Shown here one piece after another: positions 43,827-55,309 of a stretch of DNA of 64,000 nt; the first letter of the stretch is position 1; each line of letters opens with the position of its first letter. The position numbers were made by a program, and so were the translations under genes. The notes below the pieces were generated by a model. It ran no database searches and had not been told where the DNA came from. It worked only from the letters and a program-made list of their open reading frames with translations. Source of the stretch: Leifsonia sp. AG29 (lineage in GTDB: Bacteria; Actinomycetota; Actinomycetes; Actinomycetales; Microbacteriaceae); assembly GCF_009765225.1 (NCBI RefSeq), contig NZ_VMSF01000001.1:992001-1056000 (forward strand). Reading direction: 5' to 3'.

Positions 43827-44624
43827 GTGAACCTGCTGGTCCAGGCCGCAAGCTCCAATGATGGAGGCTTCCAGGGCCCGTCGATCAACGAGTTCTTCCC
43901 CCCGACCCTGTTCACCATCGGTGGCCTCGAGTTCAACCGCATCACGCTGGTCCGGATCATCTCCACCGTCGCGCTGATCGTGATCTTCTGGCTCGGCACC
44001 CGCAAGATGAAGCTCATCCCGGGCCGGTTCCAGTCGGTGGTCGAGATGGGCCTCGACTTCGTCCGGGTCAACATCGCGGAGGACCTCCTCGGCCGCAAGG
44101 ACGGCCGCCGGTTCCTGCCGCTGCTGACGACGATCTTCTTCATGGTGCTGTTCTTCAACATCACCGGCATCATCCCGTTCCTCAACATCGCCGGCACCGC
44201 GATCATCGGGACCCCGCTGGTGCTCGCCATCGCGTCGTACATCGCCTTCATCTACGCGGGCGTGAAGAAGAGCCCCGGCAACTTCTTCCGGAACGCACTG
44301 TTCCCGCCCGGCGTGCCGTGGTTCCTCTACATCCTCGTGACGCCGATCGAGTTCGTCTCGACCTTCATCCTGCGTCCCATCACGCTGACGCTCCGACTCC
44401 TCATGAACATGGTCGTCGGCCACCTGCTGCTGGTGCTCTTCTTCACCGGCACCGCGTTCTTCGTCTTCACGCTGAGCGGGCTCTGGTCGCTCTTCGGCGT
44501 GGTGACCTTCGCCTTCGGCTTCGCCTTCTCCCTGTTCGAGATCCTGGTGGCCGTCCTCCAGGCCTACGTCTTCGCGCTGCTCACGGCTGTCTACATCCAG
44601 CTCGCCGTCGCCGAGGAACACTAA
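43827..44624 (+). CDS. atpB: F0F1 ATP synthase subunit a
   Basis: 265 residues, membrane proton half-channel. The essential Arg is in LTLRLLMNMVVGHLLL, and FPPTLFTIGGLEFNRITLV is the usual N-terminal segment. The GTG at 43827 has its only Shine-Dalgarno (AGGAG) 22 bases upstream; a CTG at 43812, in frame and 6-7 bases after AGGAG, would add five residues, so the start is uncertain. First gene of the atpBEFHAGDC operon. Confidence 0.93.
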   Translation: MNLLVQAASSNDGGFQGPSINEFFPPTLFTIGGLEFNRITLVRIISTVALIVIFWLGTRKMKLIPGRFQSVVEMGLDFVRVNIAEDLLGRKDGRRFLPLLTTIFFMVLFFNITGIIPFLNIAGTAIIGTPLVLAIASYIAFIYAGVKKSPGNFFRNALFPPGVPWFLYILVTPIEFVSTFILRPITLTLRLLMNMVVGHLLLVLFFTGTAFFVFTLSGLWSLFGVVTFAFGFAFSLFEILVAVLQAYVFALLTAVYIQLAVAEEH

Positions 44625-44897
<273 letters not shown>

Positions 44898-44932
44898 GCC
44901 GTCCTCTTTATCCCACCCCGTAAGGAGGAACG

Positions 44933-45487
44933 ATGCTCAGTAGCGTCGTGATGGCCGCGACGGAGGAGACGCATAACCCGCTGATCCCCGCGTGGCCGGA
45001 CATCGTCGGCTCGCTGGTCTGCTTCATCATCATCCTCATCTTCTTCTGGAGACTCGTGCTCCCGCGCATGAAGAAGCTGCTGGACGAGCGCGCTGAGGCG
45101 ATCGAGGGCAACATCGCCAAGGCGGACGAGGCGCAGCACAAGGCCGAGGCCCTGCTCGAGGAGTACACCGCCCAGCTCGCCGACGCGCGCGCCGAGGCCG
45201 GCAAGATCCGCGAGGCGGCTCGTGCCGACGGGCAGAAGATCGTCGCCGAGGCGAAGGAGACCGCTCAGGCCGAGGCCGCGCGCGTCACCGCCGCCGCGCA
45301 GGCGCAGATCGAGGCCGAGCGCCAGTCCGCTCTCGTCTCGCTCCGCAGCGAGGTCGGCTCGCTCGCGATCGACCTCGCCTCGGGCGTGGTCGGCGAGGCG
45401 CTGACCGACGACAAGAAGTCGCAGGCCATCGTCGACCGCTTCCTCGCGGACCTCGAGGCGAGTGAGAAGGCCGGGTCGAGCAACTGA
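44933..45487 (+). CDS. atpF: F0F1 ATP synthase subunit b
   Basis: 184 residues. One N-terminal membrane helix (DIVGSLVCFIIILIFFW), then the charged stator coiled coil (LLDERAEAIEGNIAKADEA). Part of the peripheral stalk. ATG at 44933 follows a strong AAGGAGGAACG; the stop shares one base with the atpH ATG. Confidence 0.95.
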   Translation: MLSSVVMAATEETHNPLIPAWPDIVGSLVCFIIILIFFWRLVLPRMKKLLDERAEAIEGNIAKADEAQHKAEALLEEYTAQLADARAEAGKIREAARADGQKIVAEAKETAQAEAARVTAAAQAQIEAERQSALVSLRSEVGSLAIDLASGVVGEALTDDKKSQAIVDRFLADLEASEKAGSSN

Positions 45488-46278
45488 TGGGAAGCGCCAC
45501 CAGAGAAGCGTTGGCCCGCTCCGTCTCGGCTCTGTCCGACCTGGGGTCCAAGGCCGATCTGGCGACGGCTGAGGACCTGTTCGCAGCAGGGCGGGTCGTC
45601 GCCGACTCCGCTCAGCTCCGGGCGGTCATCAGCGATCCCTCTGCCGATCCGCAGGGCAAGGCGGCGCTGGTCAAGCGCGTCTTCGCCTCGCTCTCCGCGC
45701 CGGCCGTCGAGTTGCTCACCGTCATCGCGTCGGGCCGCTGGTCCGCGCAGGAGGACGTGCTCGCCGCGATCGAAGAGGTCGGCATCCGTGCCATCGCGGC
45801 CTCCGCGCCCCGCAACGTCGACATCGTGAGCGAGCTGCTCGTGTTCGGAGGCGCCGTGACCTCCGACGCCCAGCTCGAGCTCGCGCTGCGCAGCAAGCTG
45901 GCCGCGCCGGAGGCCAAGGCCGCGCTGGTGGGCCGCCTCCTCGACGGGAAGGCCTCCCCGCAGACCGTGGCGATCGCACGCCAGCTCGTGCTGCAGCCGC
46001 GCGGTCGCGGGATCCGCGAGTCGCTGCGCGAGGCCACGCGCCTCGTGGCCGCGCAGGGCGGGCACACCATTGCGACCGTCGTGACCGCACGACCGCTCCC
46101 GGCCGAGCAGGCCGAGCGCCTGCGCGCAGCGCTCTCCGGCACCTACGGCGACCTCACGCTCAACGAGGTCGTCGACCCGGCCGTCCTCGGTGGACTGCGC
46201 GTCCAGGTCGGCGACGACGTCATCGACGGCACCGTCGCCTCGCGCCTCACCGACCTCAGACTTCAGCTGGCGGGCTGA
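45487..46278 (+). CDS. atpH: F0F1 ATP synthase subunit delta
   Basis: 263 residues, longer than the E. coli protein (about 177), as is usual in Actinobacteria. C-terminal delta signature in [25 protein letters not shown]. Links the stalk to F1. TGATG overlap with atpF. Confidence 0.95.
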   Translation: MGSATREALARSVSALSDLGSKADLATAEDLFAAGRVVADSAQLRAVISDPSADPQGKAALVKRVFASLSAPAVELLTVIASGRWSAQEDVLAAIEEVGIRAIAASAPRNVDIVSELLVFGGAVTSDAQLELALRSKLAAPEAKAALVGRLLDGKASPQTVAIARQLVLQPRGRGIRESLREATRLVAAQGGHTIATVVTARPLPAEQAERLRAALSGTYGDLTLNEVVDPAVLGGLRVQVGDDVIDGTVASRLTDLRLQLAG

Positions 46279-46300
46279 CCGCCTCAAGATAGGAACAACG

Positions 46301-50375
<4,075 letters not shown>

Positions 50376-50377
50376 GC

Positions 50378-50638
50378 ATGGCTGTCCTCACCGTCAGCGT
50401 CGTCGCCGCGGACCACGAAGTGTGGTCGGGCGAGGCGAACATGGTCGTCGCGCGGACCGTGGAGGGGCAGATCGGTATCCTGCCCGGCCACGAGCCGCTG
50501 CTGGCGATCCTCGCCGAGGGCGAGGTCCGCGTGACCGTGAACGGCGGCGAGTCCATCACCGCCCAGGCCGACGACGGCTTCCTCTCGGTCGAGAACAACA
50601 CGGTGACGGTCGTCGCCCGCCGGGCGGAGCTCGTCTGA
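50378..50638 (+). CDS. atpC: F0F1 ATP synthase subunit epsilon, short form
   Basis: 86 residues, only the N-terminal beta-sandwich (ending VTVVARRAELV). The C-terminal pair of helices of about 45 residues found in E. coli epsilon is missing, and the reading frame ends in a clean TGA with another gene starting 2 bp later. ATG at 50378 follows AAGGAGAACG at the end of atpD. Confidence 0.94.
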   Translation: MAVLTVSVVAADHEVWSGEANMVVARTVEGQIGILPGHEPLLAILAEGEVRVTVNGGESITAQADDGFLSVENNTVTVVARRAELV

Positions 50639-50640
50639 GC

Positions 50641-51201
50641 ATGCCGGAGCAGTCGGGAGCCCCGTTGGAGCGCCAGTTCGGAGACGTCCGCGTCCCCATC
50701 CTGGTGGCGATGGCGGGGCTTCCCGGTTCCGGGAAGTCGACGATCGCCGAGATCCTGGCCGGGCGCCTCGGTGCCACCGTCATCTCCGTCGACCCGATCG
50801 AGGCCGCCATCCTGCGCGCCGGCATCGACGCCAACCAGCCCACCGGTCTCGCGGCCTACCTCGTGGCCGAGACGATGGCCGAGCAGGTGCTCGTGTCCGG
50901 GCACTCCGTGATCGTGGACGCGGTGAACGCCGTCGAGCCCGCGCGGTTGCAGTGGCGCGACCTCGCCGACCGCTGCGGCGTCAAGCTGCGTGTCATCGAG
51001 ACCGTGTGCATGGACGACGCCCTCCACGAGGAGCGGCTCTCCAAGCGCTCCGGCCTGGTCGCCGCGTACGCGGTCGAGCAGAGCGTCGACGAGTACGTGG
51101 AATGGAAGGGCGCCTGCGCCTCCCTCCCTCGGGTGACCGTCGACACGTCCCAGCCGCTCGGAGCGAACGTCGAGGTCGCGCTGGACTTCCTGGAGGGCTG
51201 A
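50641..51201 (+). CDS. P-loop ATPase/kinase-like protein (AAA_33 type)
   Basis: 186 residues. Walker A GLPGSGKST near residue 27, followed by VISVDPIEAAI and SVIVDAVNAVEPARLQW, the layout of small zeta-toxin or nucleoside-kinase-like predicted kinases. C-terminal ERLSKRSG is the likely lid. Substrate unknown. ATG lies 2 bp after the atpC stop, so it is probably co-transcribed with the ATP synthase operon. Confidence 0.87.
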   Translation: MPEQSGAPLERQFGDVRVPILVAMAGLPGSGKSTIAEILAGRLGATVISVDPIEAAILRAGIDANQPTGLAAYLVAETMAEQVLVSGHSVIVDAVNAVEPARLQWRDLADRCGVKLRVIETVCMDDALHEERLSKRSGLVAAYAVEQSVDEYVEWKGACASLPRVTVDTSQPLGANVEVALDFLEG

Positions 51202-51202
51202 C

Positions 51203-52018
51203 GTGCTCATCCTCCTCCCGCCGTCCGAGACGAAACGGGACGGGGGAGCGGGTGCCCCCGTCGACCTCGGCTCCCTCTTCGCCCCGGAACTGGCACCGGT
51301 GCGCCGGGAGGTGCTCTCGGCGCTGACCGAGCTCTCCGCGGACCGCGAGGCGTCCCTCCGCGCCCTCAAGCTCGGCCCCAAGCAGTCCGCCGAGGTCGAC
51401 CGGAACCGGGGCATCGCGGGTGCGCCCACCATGCGCGCCCTCGAGCGCTACACAGGAGTGCTGTACGACGCCCTGGATGCGGCGGCACTCGACGAGCGCG
51501 GCTGGGAGGCGGCCTCCCGATCCGTCGTGGTCCACTCGGCTCTCTTCGGGCTGGTCGGCGCGACGGACCTCATCCCGGCTTACCGCCTCTCGTTCGACTC
51601 CCGGCTGTCGCTCGAGCGCGGTGCGCCGTCGCTCAAGAAGCGGTGGAGCGGTCCGGTCGCGAGCGTCCTCGCCGGTCGCGGCGATCTCGTCCTCGATCTC
51701 CGCTCGGAAGGCTACGCCGCTCTCGGTCCGCTGCCGGACCGCGAGGGGGCGCACTACGTGCGCATCCTGGCGCGCGATGACTCGGGCGCGGTGCGTGCGC
51801 TCAACCACTTCAACAAGCAGGCGAAGGGCCTGTTCACGCGTGCGCTCCTCGATGCCGGTGTCGACCTCCGGACGACGAACGACCTTCTGGACTGGGCGCG
51901 TGCCGAGGGATACGACCTCACGCTCTCGGATCACGGAAGCCGTGAGCTCCGGCTCGTCGTGCCCGAGGTGTCAGGGGAGCCCGGAAAGCTCTTGGCGGTC
52001 CTCCGCATGGCCTCCTGA
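51203..52018 (+). CDS. yaaA: YaaA/DUF328 family protein
   Basis: 271 residues. Start LILLPPSETKRDGG is diagnostic; further family blocks are YTGVLYDALDA, GATDLIPAYRLSFDS and KGLFTRALLDAG. E. coli YaaA binds DNA and limits hydroxyl-radical damage under peroxide stress. GTG start one base after the P-loop gene's stop. Last rightward gene before the tag gene. Confidence 0.9.
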   Translation: MLILLPPSETKRDGGAGAPVDLGSLFAPELAPVRREVLSALTELSADREASLRALKLGPKQSAEVDRNRGIAGAPTMRALERYTGVLYDALDAAALDERGWEAASRSVVVHSALFGLVGATDLIPAYRLSFDSRLSLERGAPSLKKRWSGPVASVLAGRGDLVLDLRSEGYAALGPLPDREGAHYVRILARDDSGAVRALNHFNKQAKGLFTRALLDAGVDLRTTNDLLDWARAEGYDLTLSDHGSRELRLVVPEVSGEPGKLLAVLRMAS

Positions 52019-52037
52019 CACGCCGTCGGACACCCTC

Positions 52038-52192
52038 TTGCGATGTGGGCAAAATGAGATAAGCTCACTTCAAGAGAGAGGTTCTTCGGCTCGAGGTGGG
52101 ACGCGCAAGTGCGTACCCGTCAGACCTCGAAGAGGTCGGGCCGACGGTCGGTAACCCGGCGTCCTTTTGACGCCGACAGGAGTTCCGGAGTG
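52038..52192 (+). ncRNA. Candidate orphan structured leader or small RNA
   Basis: In a 295 bp gap with no convincing gene. Promoter-like TTGCGA (52038) and TAAGCT (52060) with a 16 bp spacer, then a series of hairpins: GGGACGC-GCAAGT-GCGTACCC (52098-52118), GACCTC-GAA-GAGGTC (52123-52137), GGGCCG/CGGTAACCC (52138-52157, weaker) and CGGCGTC-CTTTT-GACGCCG (52157-52175). AGGAG (52178) and a GTG (52190) follow, but the only frame from there is a 60-codon reading running into tag on the opposite strand. It looks like a gene leader without its gene. Confidence 0.4.
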
Positions 52193-52313
52193 TGGCGATC
52201 GGCGTCCACGCATGCGGTCGGGCACGCGCAGGACCGCCGCGCCACCAGCGAGAATCCGGAGCTCGAGTGCCGGCCGTCGGTTCGGCTCTCTCTTGCTCGC
52301 CCGGGGTCCGCCG

Positions 52314-52916
52314 TCAGGTCGCGCGGAAGCAGCCCTCGAGATGGTCGTCGACCATCCCGGTGGCCTGCATGAGGGCGTACATGGTCGTGGGGCCGACGAA
52401 GCGGAATCCGCGCTTCCGCAGCGCCGCGCTGAGCGCGCCCGACTCCGGTGTCACCGCCGGGACGTCGGCCCAGGCGCGCGGCCGTCGCCGCCCGGACGTG
52501 CCGGGCGCGAAGCCCCACATGAGCTCCTCCAGCGGTTCGTCGAGCGCGAGCACGGCGCGCGCATTCGAGATCGTGGCCTCGATCTTGCCGCGGTGGCGGA
52601 TGATGCGGGCGTCCTGCAGCAGCCGCTCCACGTCGGCGTCGGTGAAGGCCGCCACTCGTTCGGGCTCGAAGCCGAGGAAGACCTCCCGGAACGCGGGGCG
52701 TCGCCGCAGGATCGTGATCCACGAGAGGCCCGCCTGGAAGCCTTCGAGGCACAGCTTCTCGTAGAGCGCGCGAGGATCGTGCTGCGGCGTGCCCCACTCC
52801 TCGTCGTGATAGCGGCGGTATTCGGGATCGTTCGCGGACCACGCGCAGCGGGGCCGCCCGTCATCGCCCACGATGAGCCCGGGACGCGCGACGGTGTCGG
52901 TCTCGGTCTCGCTCAT
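52314..52916 (-). CDS. tag: DNA-3-methyladenine glycosylase I
   Basis: 200 residues. Removes 3-methyladenine from alkylated DNA. Zinc-binding residues are recognisable: Cys in RPRCAWS, His in YHDEEWG, and His-x3-Cys in DHLEGCF at the C terminus. Substrate pocket motif SWITILRRRPAFREVF. ATG at 52916 overlaps ogt by 4 bp (ATGA); it is the second gene of an alkylation-repair operon. Confidence 0.95.
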   Translation of the reverse strand: MSETETDTVARPGLIVGDDGRPRCAWSANDPEYRRYHDEEWGTPQHDPRALYEKLCLEGFQAGLSWITILRRRPAFREVFLGFEPERVAAFTDADVERLLQDARIIRHRGKIEATISNARAVLALDEPLEELMWGFAPGTSGRRRPRAWADVPAVTPESGALSAALRKRGFRFVGPTTMYALMQATGMVDDHLEGCFRAT

Positions 52917-53410
52917 GCCGCCAGCGTGATCCCCTCGTGCTCGAGGAGCCACAGCTTGGTCGGCACGCCGTCGCCCCCGCTGTACCCCGTGACCCGGCCG
53001 GAGGACGAGAGCACGCGATGGCAACCGACGATGATCGGGACCGGATTGGCGCCGACCGCTCCGCCGATGGCGCGGCCGTAACCGGGGTGCCCGAGCGCGA
53101 GGCCGAGCTCGCCGTAGGACGTGACGCTGCCGAATTCGAGATGCGCTAGGTGTTCCCACACCGCGAGGCGGAAGGGGGTCCCGACGAGCCTGACCGGCAC
53201 GTCGAACGACCGACGCTCACCCGCGAAGTACTCGCCGAGCTGGGCGGCGGCCTCGTCGAGGACGGCCGTGCTCCGCTCGGGATGCTCCTCGAGCGGGAGG
53301 GTGCCGGCGCGCTCGATCGAGAGGGAGGCGACCGCCTCGCCGTCGCTCGTGAGCTCGATGCGCCCGATGGGGCTCGGCACGCGGAGGAGGTAGGCGAAGG
53401 AACTGCTCAT
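52913..53410 (-). CDS. ogt: Methylated-DNA--protein-cysteine methyltransferase
   Basis: 165 residues. Suicide repair of O6-methylguanine. The active-site Cys is in VGCHRVLSSSG; most family members have PCHRV, so the Pro is replaced by Gly. HTH region TSYGELGLALGHPGYGRAIGGAVGANP. First gene of the tag operon; ATG at 53410 has no Shine-Dalgarno but a TAGAGT box six bases upstream. Confidence 0.93.
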   Translation of the reverse strand: MSSSFAYLLRVPSPIGRIELTSDGEAVASLSIERAGTLPLEEHPERSTAVLDEAAAQLGEYFAGERRSFDVPVRLVGTPFRLAVWEHLAHLEFGSVTSYGELGLALGHPGYGRAIGGAVGANPVPIIVGCHRVLSSSGRVTGYSGGDGVPTKLWLLEHEGITLAA

Positions 53411-53416
53411 ACGACG

Positions 53417-53422
53417 ACTCTA
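53417..53422 (-). promoter_or_regulatory. Leaderless-type -10 box of ogt-tag
   Basis: Minus strand TAGAGT, then CGTCGT, then the ATG at 53410. Faces away from the aldo/keto reductase promoter across a 211 bp gap; nothing else recognisable lies in that gap. Confidence 0.6.
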
Positions 53423-53609
53423 GAGGGCGCCTCCGACCCTCCACCGGCGGGAATCGGACATCGGGGCGCCCCCACCGCGAGCGGAAGGCCGCACGTCTGC
53501 GGCGCCGCGGGACACGTGCGCACCGGCGCCCGACCGCACGCGTCTCGCCACACTGCACTCACCCGACGCGTCGCGGCGCACGGCTACCCGGGGGGAGGGG
53601 TCCGCTGCC

Positions 53610-53615
53610 TAGACT
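53610..53615 (+). promoter_or_regulatory. Leaderless-type -10 box of the aldo/keto reductase gene
   Basis: TAGACT, then CGGACC, then the ATG at 53622. Same exact spacing as the other cases. Confidence 0.6.
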
Positions 53616-53621
53616 CGGACC

Positions 53622-54590
53622 ATGGCGAACATCGACTACCGCGCACTGGGCGGGTCCGGCCTCATCGTCTCGACGATCGGCCTGGGCTGCAACAACTTCG
53701 GCAGGGCCGGAACGGCCAGCGAGACGCAGGAGGGCACGAACGCCGTCATCGACGCGGCGATCGACGCCGGTGTGACGCTCTTCGACACCGCCGACATCTA
53801 CGGCCAGGAGCGCGGGCTCTCCGAGACGCTCATGGGCAACGCCCTGAAGGGGAAGCGCGAGCGCATCGTCCTCGCCACCAAGTTCGGGATGGACATGGGC
53901 GGCGCCAACGGTCCCGACTGGGGCGTCCGCGCCTCCCGGCGCTACATCCGGCTGGCGGTGGAGGCGTCCCTCCGGCGGCTGCAGACCGACTGGATCGACC
54001 TCTACCAGCTCCACCGGCCGGACCCGGTGACGCCGATCGATGAGACCCTCGAGACGCTCGACGACCTCATCCGCGAGGGCAAGATCCGGTACATCGGGCA
54101 CTCCAACCTGGCCGGCTGGCAGATCGCCGAGGCGGAGTTCACCGCGCGCATCGGCGGCCACCCGCGCTTCATCTCCGCGCAGAACGAGTACAGCCTCCTC
54201 GTGCGCGAGGCCGAGCGCGAGGTTCTCCCGGCTGTGAACGCGTACGGGCTCGGCTTCCTCCCTTACTTCCCGCTGTACAACGGACTCTTCACCGGCAAAT
54301 TCAGTCGGGAGGGCGGACCCGCCGACAGTCGGATCATGCGTCAGCGCAAGCATCTGCTCGACACCGCGCCGTGGGACCGCATCGACCGCTATCAGGCGTT
54401 CTGCGACGAGCGCGGGGTGACCATGCTCGGCGCCACCTTCGCCTGGCTCCTCGCACAGCCCGGCCTGACGAGCGTCATCGCCGGCGCCACCCGCCCCGAG
54501 CAGATCGTCGCGAACGCCGAGGCGGCGACCGGATGGCGCCCTTCCGAGAGCGAGCTGCGCGAGATCTCGGACATCTTCGCGGCGGCGTGA
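53622..54590 (+). CDS. Aldo/keto reductase
   Basis: 322 residues, NADPH-dependent TIM-barrel reductase. The catalytic Asp-Tyr-Lys-His set is visible: FDTADIYGQ (Asp, Tyr), VLATKFG (Lys) and LYQLHRPD (His). The C-terminal NADPH-binding TSVIAGATRPEQI is present. Substrate unknown; the AKR11/YajO-like class is possible. Divergent from ogt and followed 20 bp later by the tetR operator. Confidence 0.93.
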   Translation: MANIDYRALGGSGLIVSTIGLGCNNFGRAGTASETQEGTNAVIDAAIDAGVTLFDTADIYGQERGLSETLMGNALKGKRERIVLATKFGMDMGGANGPDWGVRASRRYIRLAVEASLRRLQTDWIDLYQLHRPDPVTPIDETLETLDDLIREGKIRYIGHSNLAGWQIAEAEFTARIGGHPRFISAQNEYSLLVREAEREVLPAVNAYGLGFLPYFPLYNGLFTGKFSREGGPADSRIMRQRKHLLDTAPWDRIDRYQAFCDERGVTMLGATFAWLLAQPGLTSVIAGATRPEQIVANAEAATGWRPSESELREISDIFAAA

Positions 54591-54609
54591 CCCCGCAGCG
54601 CTGAGTGCT

Positions 54610-54637
54610 TTGAGTGAGCACTCACTCAGCGTAGACT
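54610..54637 (+). promoter_or_regulatory. Promoter and palindromic operator of the tetR-ABC operon
   Basis: The perfect inverted repeat TGAGTGAG-CA-CTCACTCA (54611-54628) overlaps the -35 TTGAGT (54610) and the spacer; the -10 TAGACT (54632-54637) stands exactly six bases before the GTG start of tetR. This is the classic layout for a TetR repressor blocking its own promoter. Confidence 0.85.
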
Positions 54638-54643
54638 CGCCGC

Positions 54644-55309
54644 GTGACCGAGGCCCAGACCACCGAGACGCCGCGACCGCGCGCCGCACCGCTCGCGCTC
54701 GACGAGCGCAAGGCGATGATCGTCGACGCCGTGATCCCGCTGCTGCTCGAGCACGGCCGCGCCCTGACGTCCCGGCAGATCGCCGAGGCGGCCGGAGTCG
54801 CCGAGGGGACGGTGTTCCGCGCGTTCGGCGACAAGGAGTCGCTCGTCGAGGCGGCGATCCGCAAGCACCTCGATCCCGAGCCGGTGCGGGAGGCGTTGCG
54901 CTCCATCGACCCGTCCCTCCCGCTCGAGCACAAGGTCCGGGCGATCCTGTACCTGCTCCGCGAACGGTTCCGGAGCGTCATGCGCATCATGCCGGTGATC
55001 GGCGGTGAGCGCCCGCCCATCCCGCAGGAGCGCGCTGAGTTCGCCCGCATCATCGCCGAGGTGCTCCGCCCCGAGGCCGACGCCCTGAACTGGCCGCCGG
55101 AGCGGGTGGCCCACATCCTGCGGCTGGTGAGCTTCTCGTCGGCCTTCCCGGCACTGAACGACGGGCAGGAGTTCTCGATCGACGACCTGGCCCGCATCGT
55201 GCTGACGGGCATCGCCGGGGAGCTCCCGGCCGGGTTCGCCGCACCCCTCGTCCCGGCCGGCAGGCGGCCTGCCGGCCACTCCGCCTCCGAGGAGGACCCG
55301 TGCTCCTGA
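54644..55309 (+). CDS. TetR/AcrR-family transcriptional regulator
   Basis: 221 residues. N-terminal helix-turn-helix LTSRQIAEAAGVAEGTVFRAFGDKESLVEAAI at about 45-76 (TVFRAFGDKE is the recognition helix); the ligand-binding domain follows. GTG start on a leaderless transcript. It overlaps the first ABC gene by 10 bp, so it most likely represses its own operon and the exporter until a substrate drug or metabolite binds. Confidence 0.93.
   Translation: MTEAQTTETPRPRAAPLALDERKAMIVDAVIPLLLEHGRALTSRQIAEAAGVAEGTVFRAFGDKESLVEAAIRKHLDPEPVREALRSIDPSLPLEHKVRAILYLLRERFRSVMRIMPVIGGERPPIPQERAEFARIIAEVLRPEADALNWPPERVAHILRLVSFSSAFPALNDGQEFSIDDLARIVLTGIAGELPAGFAAPLVPAGRRPAGHSASEEDPCS

Noticed and set aside
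52109-52372. Possible small Arg-rich protein after yaaA
   Set aside because: No family resemblance, starts inside the structured leader, and runs into tag on the other strand.
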